Shown here: positions 1-11,054 of the stretch, in pieces
Numbering within the stretch: position 1 is the first letter of the stretch
Layout: each line of letters begins with the position of its first letter
Assembly: GCA_027924585.1 (NCBI GenBank)
Contig: BSBM01000809.1
Location: 7,039,001-7,103,000 of the forward strand
Direction of reading: 5' to 3'
Length of the DNA: 64,000 nt
From: Larix kaempferi
Lineage: Eukaryota > Streptophyta > Pinopsida > Pinales > Pinaceae
Position numbers and translations under genes: made by a program
Notes under the pieces: generated by a model
Databases searched by the model: none
Seen by the model: only the letters and a program-made list of their open reading frames with translations
Told to the model about the DNA's origin: nothing

Positions 1-16
1 TATCATACCATTATTG

Positions 17-969
17 TATGACGATGATCTCTTTCTGACAAGGAAAATGAGAAACAGATCATGAAAATGGCTGCAGAAATGAAAATGAAAGATCTCGGAT
101 TAATGTACTACTTCTTAGGTCTAGAAGTATGGCAAGATCCAAAAGGAATCTTTTTAAATCAAGGTAAGTATGCTGTGAAGTTTCTAAAAATATTTGATAT
201 GTTGGAGTGTAAAGCCATGGCCACTCCCATGGACTCCAACTTGAAGTTATTAGTTAATGACTCATCAGAATTAGTGGACCTAACCCTATATAGACAAATC
301 ATTGGGTCATTGCTGTATTTAACAAATACTAGGCCAGATATATGCTTTGCTGTAAATACCCTAAGTCAGTATCTAGTAGAACCTAGAAAGGTTCACTTAA
401 TAGCTGCAAAGCATGTAATGAGGTACCTAAAAGGAACATTAGATTTTAGTCTATATTATCTTGGAGGTCATGAACTCCGATTACATGGTTACTCAGATTC
501 TGATTGGGCAGGAAGTGTCTCAGACAGAAAGAGTACATTAGGTGGATATTATGGTCTTGGATCTGACATGATCTCATGGTTCAGCAAGAAACAATCTAGT
601 GTGGCTCTCAGTATTGCTGAAGCAGAATATATAGCTGCCTGCTCTACCAGCTGTGAAGCAGTGTGGCTTCGAAAGCTATTATCTGGAGTGTTTGACTTAG
701 AAATAAATCCCACTGTGATTATGTGTGACAATCAAAGCTGCATTAAGATGACAGAAAATCCTGTATTCCATGATAAGTCAAAACACATAGAGATCCGATA
801 CTTTTATATACGAGATATGGTGCAGAGAGGAGCTATCAAGCTCGTGTATGTGAGCACTGAGGATCAAATTGCTGATATCTTGATCAAACCTCTGTCTCGA
901 GTGAAATTTGAATACTTCAGAGACAAGCTTGGTGTAGTTCAAAAGATACCTCCTCGAAAGGGGGAGTAG
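17..969 (+). pseudogene. Copia RT C-terminus and RNase H (frameshifted)
   Basis: This is the end of a copia Pol protein. The RT active-site motif reads Y-D-D-D-L at 17-31 in one frame, and the protein then continues in another frame from about 40, so there is a frameshift just after the active site. The open stretch 61-969 (302 residues) carries the usual copia sequence: DLGLMYYFLGLEVW, then TRPDICFAVNTLSQ, then RNase H. RNase H catalytic acidic residues are all visible: DSDWAG, the second E of AEAEY, CDNQS and ADILIKPL. The frame ends with TAG at 967-969, where copia Pol normally ends. The ATG at 61 is internal and is not a true start. The RNase H part looks undamaged, and the frameshift makes the whole protein inactive in this copy. 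Confidence 0.88.
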
Positions 970-1107
970 TATAGTCACTGATGATGAGATTGTCTCATCA
1001 AACAGCAAGGTTGATGATGAGGTTACTTGTTCACTACACCTAGATACTTAGAAATATTTAGATTTAGGACTCTTATACTTAGAATACTTAGTTTTACTTA
1101 TTCTTAC

Positions 1108-1295
1108 TTTTGATGATAGATGTATTAGTGAGAATACATGCTTTTGATGATAGATGTATTGGTGAGAATACATGCTGTTGATGATAGATGTATTGGTGAG
1201 AATACATGCTTTTGATGATAGATGTATTGATGAGAATACATTCTTTTGATGATAGATGTATTGGTGAGAATACATACTCTTGATGATACATGTAT
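1108..1295 (+). repeat. 34 bp tandem repeat, about 5.5 copies
   Basis: Units start at 1108, 1142, 1176, 1210 and 1244 and then decay. Each reads ttttgatgatagatgtattg followed by gtgagaatacatgc with one to three changes. It is the first of four tandem blocks between the pol stop and the polypurine tract. Confidence 0.9.
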
Positions 1296-1352
1296 TGATT
1301 AATGTACTTGTATGGTTGAGGATACTTGTACTTGTATTGATGAGAATACATG

Positions 1353-1727
1353 TGAGGATTGCATCATACTTGAACACACATTCTAAAGTGAGCCGTAGAC
1401 AGGTGTCTCCAAGAAAGAAAGAGGATTGCATCATCCTTGAACACACATTCTAAAGTGAGCCGTAGACAGGTGTCTCCGAGAAAGAAAGAGGATTGGATCA
1501 TCCCTGGACTTCAGTCCTAAAGAGAGCCGTAGACATGATGTCTCCGAAAATGAAGTCCTTGGTGGACATAAGAGGATTGGATCATCCCTTGACTTTAGTC
1601 CTAAAGAGAGCCGTAGACATGATGTCTCCAAGAATGAAGTCCTGAATGAACAGGTAGGGGATTGCATCTTCCCCGGACCTCGGTCCCAGAATTGAGCCGT
1701 AGACTAATGTCTCCGAGAATTGAAGAT
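1353..1727 (+). repeat. 67-80 bp tandem repeat, about 5 copies
   Basis: Units begin with gaggattg(c/g)atcatcc at 1353, 1421, 1488 and about 1570, with a more degenerate one after about 1655. Each contains 'gagccgtagacaggtgtctcc' or a variant, and later units are longer and more diverged. Confidence 0.8.
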
Positions 1728-2177
1728 AGGACTACATCGTCCCTGAACTAGGTTCAAAATGTACGTGATGGGATTGCATCATCCCTAGACATGAGACTTG
1801 TCTTAAAGGTGCATGTGAGGACTGCATCGTCCCTGAACTAGGTTCAAAATGTACGTGATGGGATTGCATCATCCCTAGACATGAGACTTGTCTTAAAGGT
1901 ACGTGTGAGGACTGCATTGTCCATGAACTAGGTTCAAAATGTATGTGATGGAATTGCATCATCCCTAGACATGAGACTTGTCTTAAAGGTACGTGTGAGG
2001 ACTGCATCGTCCATGAACTTGGTTCAAAATGTACGTTATGGGATTGCATGATCCCTAGACATGAGACTTGTCTTAAAGGTACGCGTGAGGACTACATCGT
2101 CCATGAACTGGATTAAAAATGTACGTGATGGGATTGCATCGTCCCTAGACTTGAGACTTGTCTTAAAGTGATAAGGA
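1728..2177 (+). repeat. 90 bp tandem repeat, 5 copies
   Basis: Units start at 1728, 1818, 1908, 1998 and 2088, exactly 90 bp apart. Each pairs 'aggactgcatcgtcc' with 'gggattgcatcatcccta'. The first four units are nearly identical and the last is more diverged. Confidence 0.9.
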
Positions 2178-2328
2178 CTGATCATCCTAGAACTTGATCT
2201 GGATTGTATCATCCATGGACCTATGTCCTAAAGAGAGCAGGATTGATCATCTTGTAATATGATTATATGTATTGCAGAGGATGTTGATGATCGTGTGACG
2301 ATGATGATGGTCATATGATGATGATGCT

Positions 2329-2702
2329 TTAGATCGAGATGATCCAAATGCTGTAGATCAAGATGATCCAGATGCTGTAGATCGTGATGATCCAGATGCT
2401 TTAGATCGAGATGATCCAGATGCTGTAGATCAAGATGATCCAGATGTTGTAGATCGAGATGATCCAGATGCTATAGATCATGATGATCCAGATGCTGTAG
2501 ATCAAGATGATCCAGATGTTGTAGATCGAGATGATCCAGATGCTATAGATCATGATGATCCAAATGTTGTATATAGAGATGATCCAGATGTTGTAGATCG
2601 TGATGATCCATATGCTGTAGATCGAGATGATCCAGATGTTGTAGATCGTGATGATCTAGATGCTTTAGATCAAGATGATCCAGATGCTGTAGATCGAGAT
2701 GA
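2329..2702 (+). repeat. 24 bp tandem repeat, about 15 copies
   Basis: The unit is gatgatccagatgctgtaga plus tcga. Because 24 is divisible by three and the unit has no stop in one frame, 2308-2718 stays open for 136 codons and would read as an acidic DDPDAVDR/Q octapeptide repeat. There is no ATG at the head of that frame. I treat it as a repeat, not a gene. Confidence 0.9.
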
Positions 2703-2904
2703 TGTGATGTTGTTGTAGTTGTTCAAGTGCTGCAGAAGATAAATACTCAGTACTGAAGATGTTAATGTTCCAATATTGAAGATGTTCCAGTAACTGCTTG
2801 AGTTACTGATGATGTTGAGAAAGCTTCCAATGATTTATAGATGTATCATGTATGATGTTGATGACTCCTTGCTCGTGCAAATGCTGTTATAATATCCTTC
2901 TCGT

Positions 2905-2914
2905 TAAGGGGGAG
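2905..2914 (+). promoter_or_regulatory. Polypurine tract of Copia-1
   Basis: The sequence taagggggag directly precedes the TG of the 3' LTR, as expected for the plus-strand primer of reverse transcription. Confidence 0.85.
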
Positions 2915-3516
2915 TGTTGAGATATTGTAACTTCAAAGAATATTATATTTATACTTTATTATTTCGGAGATGATTCATTCCTCCGTGAAGATCTTATCGT
3001 ATATCCGGAGATGTTTATTCCTCCGTCGGAATGTGGTAACTTGGGTTATTAGAATTCCCTAGTGGGGGTCGGCCCTGTATGTGTTATGTGGGTCAAAGGG
3101 TTATTAGACCACCCTAGAGGGGTTGTCCCAGTCAGTTGTAGTGGGGTATTTAACCCAGTGGTTAAATACGAGCCTACATGATTTGTGTAAAAAATAAGTC
3201 GGAGCAGTGTATAAATAGAGGAGGTGTATTCCTCATTTTACACACACACACACTCGAGAGTGGTGCACTTATGAGAGAGAGGTCTGCTATGGAGAAGGAG
3301 GAGCTTATGCTCAGGGTTACATCTTTTGTATTTGTTGGTCATCTATATTGAGGAAGCTTTGTTGGGTTTTCTACCCCATGAGGGTTTCCCAGGATAAATC
3401 TGTGTCTCTTGTGTTTATGTTGTGCTTGTTGTTTCTTCAGTGATCCTGTATATGCTATTATTGTGAAATGGAATGTAATGCTGCTATTTTCTATCTTAGC
3501 ATATTAAATCTTAACA
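2915..3516 (+). repeat. 3' LTR of Copia-1 (602 bp)
   Basis: The LTR starts TGTTGAGATATTG after the polypurine tract and ends TTAACA. A good TATA box, TATAAATAG, is at 3210-3218, and a CACACACA tract follows where R should start. No second copy is in the window to confirm the right edge, but the edge coincides exactly with the start of the inverted fragment at 3517. Confidence 0.85.
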
Positions 3517-3639
3517 ACCACATTCCGACGGAGGAATAAACATCGCTGGATATACAATAAGATATTCATGGAGGAATGAAACATCTCCAGAATAATAAAG
3601 TACAAATATAATATTCTTAGAAGTTACAATATCTCAACA
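3517..3639 (-). repeat. Inverted fragment of a Copia-1-family LTR
   Basis: The reverse complement of 3517-3639 matches the first 120 bases or so of the LTR at 2915-3035 (TGTTGAGATATTGTAACTTC through CCGTCGGAATGTGGT) with about ten differences. It starts at the base next to the 3' end of the intact LTR. The simplest explanation is that Copia-1 inserted into an older LTR of its own family lying in the opposite direction. A hairpin-type rearrangement is the alternative. Confidence 0.85.
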
Positions 3640-3671
3640 CCATTTCACCTGGCTCATCGTCCTGATTGATT

Positions 3672-5179
3672 TTTGTGGATGGAAGGAGCCGTGAGATTAT
3701 GTGGGTGTCATTATGGACACCAATGATCCTAGAGGGTTTAAGTTCGTCAACCTCTGGGCAAACACAAATGCAGAGTGCCAGCATGCGACATCAAAAGTCT
3801 TTTACCAGTACTATATTCAGCTACGCGATGCAATTACGAAGACACCCTGCATTACAAAGTAGGTCACGGTGAAGTATATCCGCATCATTGACTTTGAGGC
3901 GGATATGAAATGTATCTTCATCTCGCCAAAAGGAAAAATGAAGAAACCAGAGTGGTTCCTAGGGAACTACATCATGTATGAGCAGGACATTGAGGACCTC
4001 ATGAAAGATTGGCCACCAGAGTTCCACGTAGAGGTTATGGACATGGAGACAGACTCAGCGGAAGATGAGCCAATCCCGCTCTCATGCCCAATCATTGAAG
4101 AAACAGGGAAGAGAAAAGAAGTTGAGAGTTTGGAGAAGCCAAAGTCGAGGAAGAAGGTGAAGGCCACAAAGATTCAATCGGAGGCAGTCCTCAATGATGA
4201 TGACTATGAGATGATAGCCGAAATAGTCTCATAGCAGATGAAGGAGCTTATGGTGGCTAAAGAAAAGAAGGACATGGTCATCTAGGATGACCTACAGAAG
4301 ACACGGCTCGCAATGCAAGGCCTGATGAAGAAAATAGACGATGTCCAGAGAAGCCTTATCTTGTCGCAAGAAGCAGGAGCTGAAGGGAGGTCGGTAGGGA
4401 CCTCGTAGCAAGAACCGCCGCAGTTAGCAATAACGCTGCCATCGAAGACTAGAATTGTCCATGTGGACCCATTGGCTGTTGCATTGCCAATGGCAGAATA
4501 AGTTGTGTTGGACACAAAGGGAGTCGAGAGGGTAGAGCTCGACTTAGCCAAAATCCCATTACCAGGATTGCACTTCATCCACATGCATATCGTTAAGGAG
4601 ATGCATGAAGGGATGGTTGAATCGATGAAGTCACAAGCAGAGCTCACTGCAGCAAACAGGCAAATTGAGCTGGATGCAGAAATACAGCTATGGAACGAAC
4701 TGGACCACCGACAAAATTTGGAGACTACCATATCCAATGTGCCGAAGGATATTGAATGCATAGAAATCCAGGATGATCCTACAGACACAGTTCTAAGGAT
4801 CGGAGATAAGGTGAGATACTTGTAGTCGGAGATGCAGGATAAAGAGATTTATTATGAGGCCAATATTGCCACATTGAAGGATAAGCTCAATAAGCAGGCG
4901 CCATTAACTGAACAGCAAGTCAGAGAGCAAGCAGTGAGCGCCACCTTGAAAAGCATTACAAGTGAGATGGCTAAGTGCCAATCTCCCCTCGATAAGGTTT
5001 CACAGGCAATCACCACCCTTAAAGAGGATCAAGGGTTGTTGCAGGTCAAAACCACGGTACAAGAAAAACAGACCGCGCTGGACAAGTTGAACGCAGAGGT
5101 TAAAGCTCTGCCACCCAGAGAGAGGCTGTCGACATACAAGGAGATATCCGGCTTAAAGAAAGAAGTACAGGAATTATGA
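3672..5179 (+). pseudogene. Unrecognised coding remnant with coiled-coil, element F
   Basis: One reading frame is coding-like across this stretch, with stop codons at about 3860, 4232, 4285, 4407, 4499 and 4823 separating open segments 3869-4234, 4505-4825 and 4832-5179. The N-terminal part is enriched in aromatic and charged residues (KVFYQYYIQLRDAI, EWFLGNYIMYEQDIEDLM). The middle has a basic nuclear-signal-like run (KPKSRKKVKATK) after an acidic patch. The C-terminal third is rich in K, E, Q and L with heptad-like spacing, as in a coiled-coil. I do not recognise the family. Its place directly before an LTR (5488) suggests it is the 3' coding region of a retrotransposon rather than a host gene. 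Downstream of 5179 the frame is heavily broken. Confidence 0.5.
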
Positions 5180-5487
5180 CAAAAAAGAAACTGAGATGGA
5201 TAATCAGTCGCAGTAGCTCCTGGAGAATGCCATGGTGGTATTGCAGCAAATTGAAGACAAGGTAGCAGAACTGTGTGATAACCAGGAGTAGGTACAAGAC
5301 CAAATTGGACAAGAAATAACTCCAACACTGCTTGAGACAGTTAAACAAGTTGAGAAGGATACAAGAGAAGCAATGGTGCAGTTGTGTGGTACATATGACG
5401 AGTTCGCGGCCAAGTTCGTTCCACCAGTCACGGCACAGAGTGAGACAGTTGAAACAATCAGTGGCTCGGGGACAAGCTAGATGTAAG

Positions 5488-7185
5488 TGTTAGGGGCATG
5501 TTCGGCCTTAGTTGAGACAAATTTTTGGAAACACCTTTTTGAGGCAAGCAGGGAAAGCTGAGCTAAGCGCAGCTCAGAAATACAATTTTGGCTAAGAATT
5601 GAGGATGCTGCGAAGTTGTGCACAGCATCCAACTTCTGACCATACTGTAGAGTTGCATGCAGCATCGAAGTTTTGGATGTGGTACAAAGACCAGTACTGT
5701 GTCGAAGTAGTGCTGCGGAGTTAGGAGGCCACGTGGAGCCAGCAAAGCGGTGTGCTGGAGAAATATCAAGTGTAGGTACCGGTTCGACCGGTAGCATCCA
5801 TTTTTGGAAAGATATTCCAGGATGGTCGAGCAGTGGACATAGGCAAATCAGGAAGGAGGCCACGCGTGGGTTGTTAAGGAAAGCGACGTTTGGCACGCTT
5901 AGTAGGTAAAACCGTTAGAGAGAAACGGTTCGGCAGAAGTAGCCTGTAGGCATGTGTGCGACAGGAAGGCCGATAGTGACAGGATGAGGACGTGAAGATC
6001 CACCATGATCAAGTAGACGCTACCAGGAGCCAGCAAGCCAGTTTGGAAAATCGTCACAGTTTTAGAAACCCTTAGGGTTTTGGATTTTAGGTCTTCGACA
6101 TTGTACAGACATGACCTTCAGGAATGATCTATTTAAGAAGACACTTTTGTATGGGATGGGGTTGCTCTATTTTTGGATACTAGATGCCAGTTATTAGAGT
6201 AATCTTGAGATAACCTTTTTGTATTGTAAAATCTCTTTGAGCTGAGAATATTGTAAAGGCTCTACAACTGTGTGCGCAAAGACCTAGCTGAGAGAAAGGA
6301 GAGTCTGCAGCTGAGTGCGTAGACTAAGAATGGTTTCCCCATCCCTTTTTGAAAGAAATATATTACCAACTGTTCTTGTGGACGTAGCTTTCCATCCGGG
6401 GAAGTGAACCACATTAAATCCTGTGTTATGCGATGTTGTTTATGAATGACTAACTGTTTGTATTTTCTATAGAATGAATGCTTGAATGTTTCCTTGCATG
6501 CTGTAATAGGGGAACATTGATATGCATTTACCAATAGGAGAAGTTTGGGAATGATATGCTAGGTTCCACAGAAGCAGATGAATGGAAAACATTTCAATGC
6601 TATGTTAAGATCGTGAATCAGTCATTTAAGTTTAAATAATTTCTTAAACACAGTGAAGGAACGCAGCACAGTTAGTCGCATCTATCATTTCAGTCCATGT
6701 TGTAATAATCTAAGTCCCCGAATGAATGCTAGAAAGATAACCAGTAAGTGCCTGAATGGATGGATGGGTGATATTCATCTCAGTGCCTTAGTGTTTTCAA
6801 AATCTTCCAAGTAGGGGATAAGTGTGGTTGATTCGCAGTTCCAATAGAAGGCACGCAGCAGTAAGAAGTCTCTTAGTGAGGCCCGCAGTGTTTCCTTCAC
6901 CACGTAGTCCTACTCACAGCGTAGATCCTGCTGCGTACCGTATCACTTTTTCCCGCAGTGCACTCCTTCTATCCTACGCTGCGCAGCTTGTTCATATAAA
7001 CAACCCATCATTTACTGTGGAAACCTGATTCTGCAGTACCCCATAAGATACACCTCGGGTGAGACCTCAACCTGCTCGCAGGTTGTTGCCAAAAGGGCTG
7101 GTGCGAAGGGGTTTTGTTGGTCAAAAGAGAGAACCGCAAAGAACCTGGGTCTAATTGGGAACCTCTGGGTTAGTTTCAGCCAACA
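5488..7185 (+). repeat. 1.7 kb LTR of element F (3' or solo)
   Basis: The segment starts TGTTAGGGGCATG and ends CAGCCAACA, the TG...CA ends of an LTR, and its right edge is sharp: the next base resumes the LTR of Tekay-B. A weak TATA-like stretch (ctatttaag) lies near 6130. No second copy is present, so the left edge is inferred. The tetranucleotide TAAG occurs on both sides (5484-5487 and 7186-7189), which may be a target duplication or chance. No gene is seen inside; open frames at 5673 and 6822 have no recognisable content. Confidence 0.55.
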
Positions 7186-10100
7186 TAAGTTTTTACTGTT
7201 TATTTCATCAAGTCCTTTCAGTCATTATGAATATTTTAATGATTTTGTATAAATCGAAATGATTAAATAAATGATCTATGCATTTTTTCCCATGCAAAAA
7301 GGAACAACATCGTACTCTAGTACAGAGATAGATAAAAAATAGATAAGTCTGATAGGCAAATTGCCAAGTGAATGAGAAGATCAAATTATTATAATTTCTC
7401 AAGTTTTTACTTTCTATTTAATTCCTGCATTTACATTTCAGTACTTTAATTATTAACTATTTTTAGTTAGTTGTATTCATAGTTTATATACAATATTTCT
7501 ATTTATAAATATCTCTATTTTCAAAGTAATTATGTTTATGTTCTAATAGTATAGGATTATTTTATCCATACTCAACAGTTAAGATGTTCTAGTTTACACT
7601 AGGATCAATAAAGATTTACTTTCAAAATATAGTAGAATGATATTCTTCTACAAACATCAAGTATTTCCTTTTATTTCATGCTCACATTCATACATTTATT
7701 TATATCATATTCACACAGTGAAGATCAAGGAATTTGTTATCTCTACCAAAATCCTAAACAGAGTTATCAATCACTAGCTATAGTAAACATTTCAATTTCC
7801 ACATCATTATTGTAGATCGAATAGATAGATTTAAAACATCATCTCCAAGGTTTAAAATAGCATATGACTGTAGGAGCAAAGTCAAATAGAACACACAAAT
7901 TTTATTTTATATCGAAACATATCAACAGTCTTCTTCACTCCATACATTTTAAACTTACCTAACCCTAAATCTTGACAGGTTCATAGTTGTACCACTTAAA
8001 ACATTAACACAGTCGAAATGGAGGCATTGGCCGAAACCTATTACATATTTTCAACATCTAACCATCGACTTAATAAATAGTAGCAGCGTTTTTATTCATA
8101 CATAATTTACATACGATTTCCTTTTAGAAACATTCATAAACTTACAGTCCAGAATGAAGCACGATAGTAAAGGTACTGTTATAACCTAGCTTGCACAAAC
8201 ATTGCCATTAAATACAAACTGTTTAAAATACAATTTATTTCTATTTATTGACTGAACGAGTAACTAGTTTCATACACGGGCCAAGCCCCAATATTAAAAA
8301 CACAAAACAGTTATGGCCATTTAAGTTTGGCAAAAATATAGTGTATTATCATCTCAACAGAGTCTGAAAGACTCACTTAAAACAAAGAACGTTGCCAAGT
8401 TCGAAACCCATAACTAAAACCTTAAACACATTCTTTTACATTGACATCGAGCTACAGGATATATTCATGGGTCAGGTCCAAGACGATGAAAACCATGATG
8501 GTTGCAATCGAGAAGTTTAAAACATTCTTCCAACTCGACAGAGCTCAATTTTAACAAAACAGAAATTACATTTCCTTACGACATTGCCTTTGGGTTGAGG
8601 TACTAACCTCCCCAAACTTTTAAAGAAAAGGGAAAGGGTTTACAAACCCTATTTACAAACTCTCCGAGTTAAAAACACAACAGATAGAATTTTAAACAGT
8701 TGGCCATCTCATCTACACAGAGTCTCAAGACAATGCTGAGGCTTACTGGTTGGGTATAGCTGCATCCAACCAACGATGCCCAAACAGGAGAATACTCATG
8801 AAACGTTACCCTGTAAACAACCATATTAACATGGTGGTTAAACATTTATCTTATGAAGAAATAAAAATCAGTTTTAGACAAAACGATAACTACTGCTTCA
8901 AATGTCAAATATAAAACGCTAGAGGGAAAGTCTTTGAATACATTACCTTCGAATCAGTTGGCCAAACAGCAGTAGAAATCACCAGACAAGCGTAACAGTT
9001 TGGATATCACTTATTATGAAATTCCGGAGCACGTTGAAACCCCACACAAGCCACCATCTTCCAAATAAAACTAGGCAATGCCGAGACCTGAAACAACCAT
9101 GGTAGATGTTTGATTTTCTCCTTCATTTTCACTTTTAAATAAATCCACAACAGGTGTGACGGTTGGAAACACACCAAAGAAACATCACTAGCTATAAACC
9201 TCGACAGTTTTCTACTGTAACAAAGACTAAGAGTTCGGCTCTTTAATCCTCATGGGTCACGGGTTAAAAACCCTGGCCTCACAACTCTTTTTCTCAACAG
9301 AAATACCTACAAACCCTCGGCCTGTCGGCCATTACAAAGCCACAACTATCAAACAACAAGTTCACAATAAACACGATATTCCAAATTCCAAGTAGGGTTT
9401 AACCAACGCTTTGAAAACCTCACTAGATTGACGGTGGAGATCTATGGTGAAGTTTACGAAACTTACAAACTGTCTATCACAGTAATTGAGCCATCACTAC
9501 CAAAAACCACGAAGGAGCCAGCTCGGCAGCGTTTAAAACTTATGTCACGTTACAACTTAGCACCCAATTGTTACACCTTGAAACTAGCACGTGAACCAAG
9601 CTTACTGTGCCTTCAATGTTGGACTTCCACTAAACATGTTAGTTGGGTGCATTCAATGCAGAAGTTACGGTTACACTTGCCAACCTGTAATGCACATTAA
9701 CGTTCACATCAAAGAGTTAATTCAATAGGGTTACAATTTGGGTAAGGTCGGGACTTATCACCCTTGTAGAAATTAGTTAAGGGTTGGAAGTATTACATAG
9801 GCCACGTAGAATGCACATACTTCAATATAGTTCTCACCAAGACTATATTTAAGGCCACAAAGTTACACACACAAATATAATACTTGGTTAGCATTTCAAT
9901 ACTTTGCATTTAATCCATAATGCTTGTACATAGTTTATAATAACTTGTATCTATTGCATGTTGCATGTTATCAAATAGATAGCATAGTATCCCATGGTGT
10001 CCATATTAACACACTACTACACAATGCACATTGTTTGCACATAGATAATAAGGTTTGCACATAACTCATATTATTTGCAAAATAGTCATTAAGATTTAAA

Positions 10101-10909
10101 GAGTGTAGTATAAAAATAGAAATCGTAATGTGCATATAGTATCATGTAAGTACCACATAGGGTATTACAAGGCACACCACTCACATTATATAAATGTGAT
10201 AGTGGTTAAAAATGTCAACAAACTCTATTCTTGCAAGGATTAGATAGTAATTCTGTAACACTTTAAAATAGACCATAGAGACATACATTATGAATGATTT
10301 TAGACATACACTTACACACCTTATGATGTACGATGAAGGAGAAACATTTCAGACTAACACTATCATCGCAAGTCATAAAACAAGTTAACAAACAGTTGTA
10401 CTTAGAATCTCTACGAATTACCACGAAGATAGAAGGTAGGCTGTTACATACAGAAAACATGATGGAAAACAAATAAATGTGGGTACAACACTACGATACG
10501 AACATTATAGATCTTCTTTGATAAACTGTTGATTACTCTTCACAACTTTAATCTCTTACATGTAAATCTGTCACAAGTACGAATTCACATGCTTTAGCAC
10601 GAATGCTAAGTAAGCCTCGGGGCATCCGTAGGACCCCTTCATAAATCAAACAAAAGTACATTAGTCAAATAGTGGTATCAACATCTGTAAACAACGACAG
10701 TAGAGATGTGTAGCAGCACAACTAAATATGGATAACATCAAGACTTAAGTAGAAATCTGTTTGTCGCAAACCCTTACTTAATAAACCAGTATGGCATTGA
10801 ATACAGCAAGATAACATTTCATGCATTGTTCCATTTCCGCATTTATTAAATAGCATTTATTGTCACGTAGAAAAGTTTTAAGTTTTTGCAATTTTTCCAA
10901 GATGTTACA
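7186..10909 (+). repeat. Truncated 5' LTR of Tekay-B
   Basis: 7186-8288 matches 23394-24500 and 9206-10909 matches 25506-27209 at high identity by eye. Between these, 8289-9205 has no counterpart in the 3' LTR, which instead carries 24501-25505. A TATA-like box (tatatttaagg, about 9843-9853) followed by cacacacaa sits about 1 kb before the LTR end and is conserved in the 3' copy, making it a better promoter candidate than any other A/T-rich site here. The 90-codon open frame at 9428-9700 is conserved in the other LTR simply because the LTRs are duplicates. Confidence 0.88.
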
Positions 10910-10911
10910 TG

Positions 10912-10929
10912 TGGTATCAGAGCACAAGT
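10912..10929 (+). promoter_or_regulatory. Primer-binding site of Tekay-B (tRNA-iMet type)
   Basis: TGGTATCAGAGC, the complement of the 3' end of plant initiator tRNA-Met, lies two bases after the LTR end. Confidence 0.9.
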
Positions 10930-11054
10930 TCAAACTCTAGGTCTAAATGAGGCTCATGCGTGTAAACAGAAAAATAAATCAGAAAGTTTATGTTACTAAC
11001 TTTTGTATTTTAATTTTATTTTTACACAGCACAGATTGACCTTTAATTGCAGGT

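Larger units (their letters stand above)
1..3516 (+). mobile_element. Copia-1: 3' half of a Ty1/copia retrotransposon
   Basis: The window opens inside the reverse transcriptase of a Ty1/copia element. What is visible in order is the end of RT and the RNase H, a 1.9 kb non-coding stretch made mostly of tandem repeats, a polypurine tract (2905-2914) and a 602 bp 3' LTR (2915-3516) that begins TGTTGA and ends TTAACA. The 5' half lies outside the window. The LTR shares a conserved block (gggttattagaccaccct and the following G-rich stretch) with the LTR of Copia-2, so the two are related families. Confidence 0.9.

Noticed and set aside
1108-2702. CRISPR-like arrays
   Set aside because: These are head-to-tail tandem repeats without unique spacers of constant length, inside a plant retrotransposon.
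5673-7028. Open frames of 68-78 codons in the F LTR
   Set aside because: Short, overlapping on both strands, with no recognisable motif; typical of chance in an LTR.
9428-9700. 90-codon open frame repeated at 25734-26000
   Set aside because: It lies inside the Tekay-B LTR and is found twice only because LTRs are duplicated. No domain or coding signal is seen.
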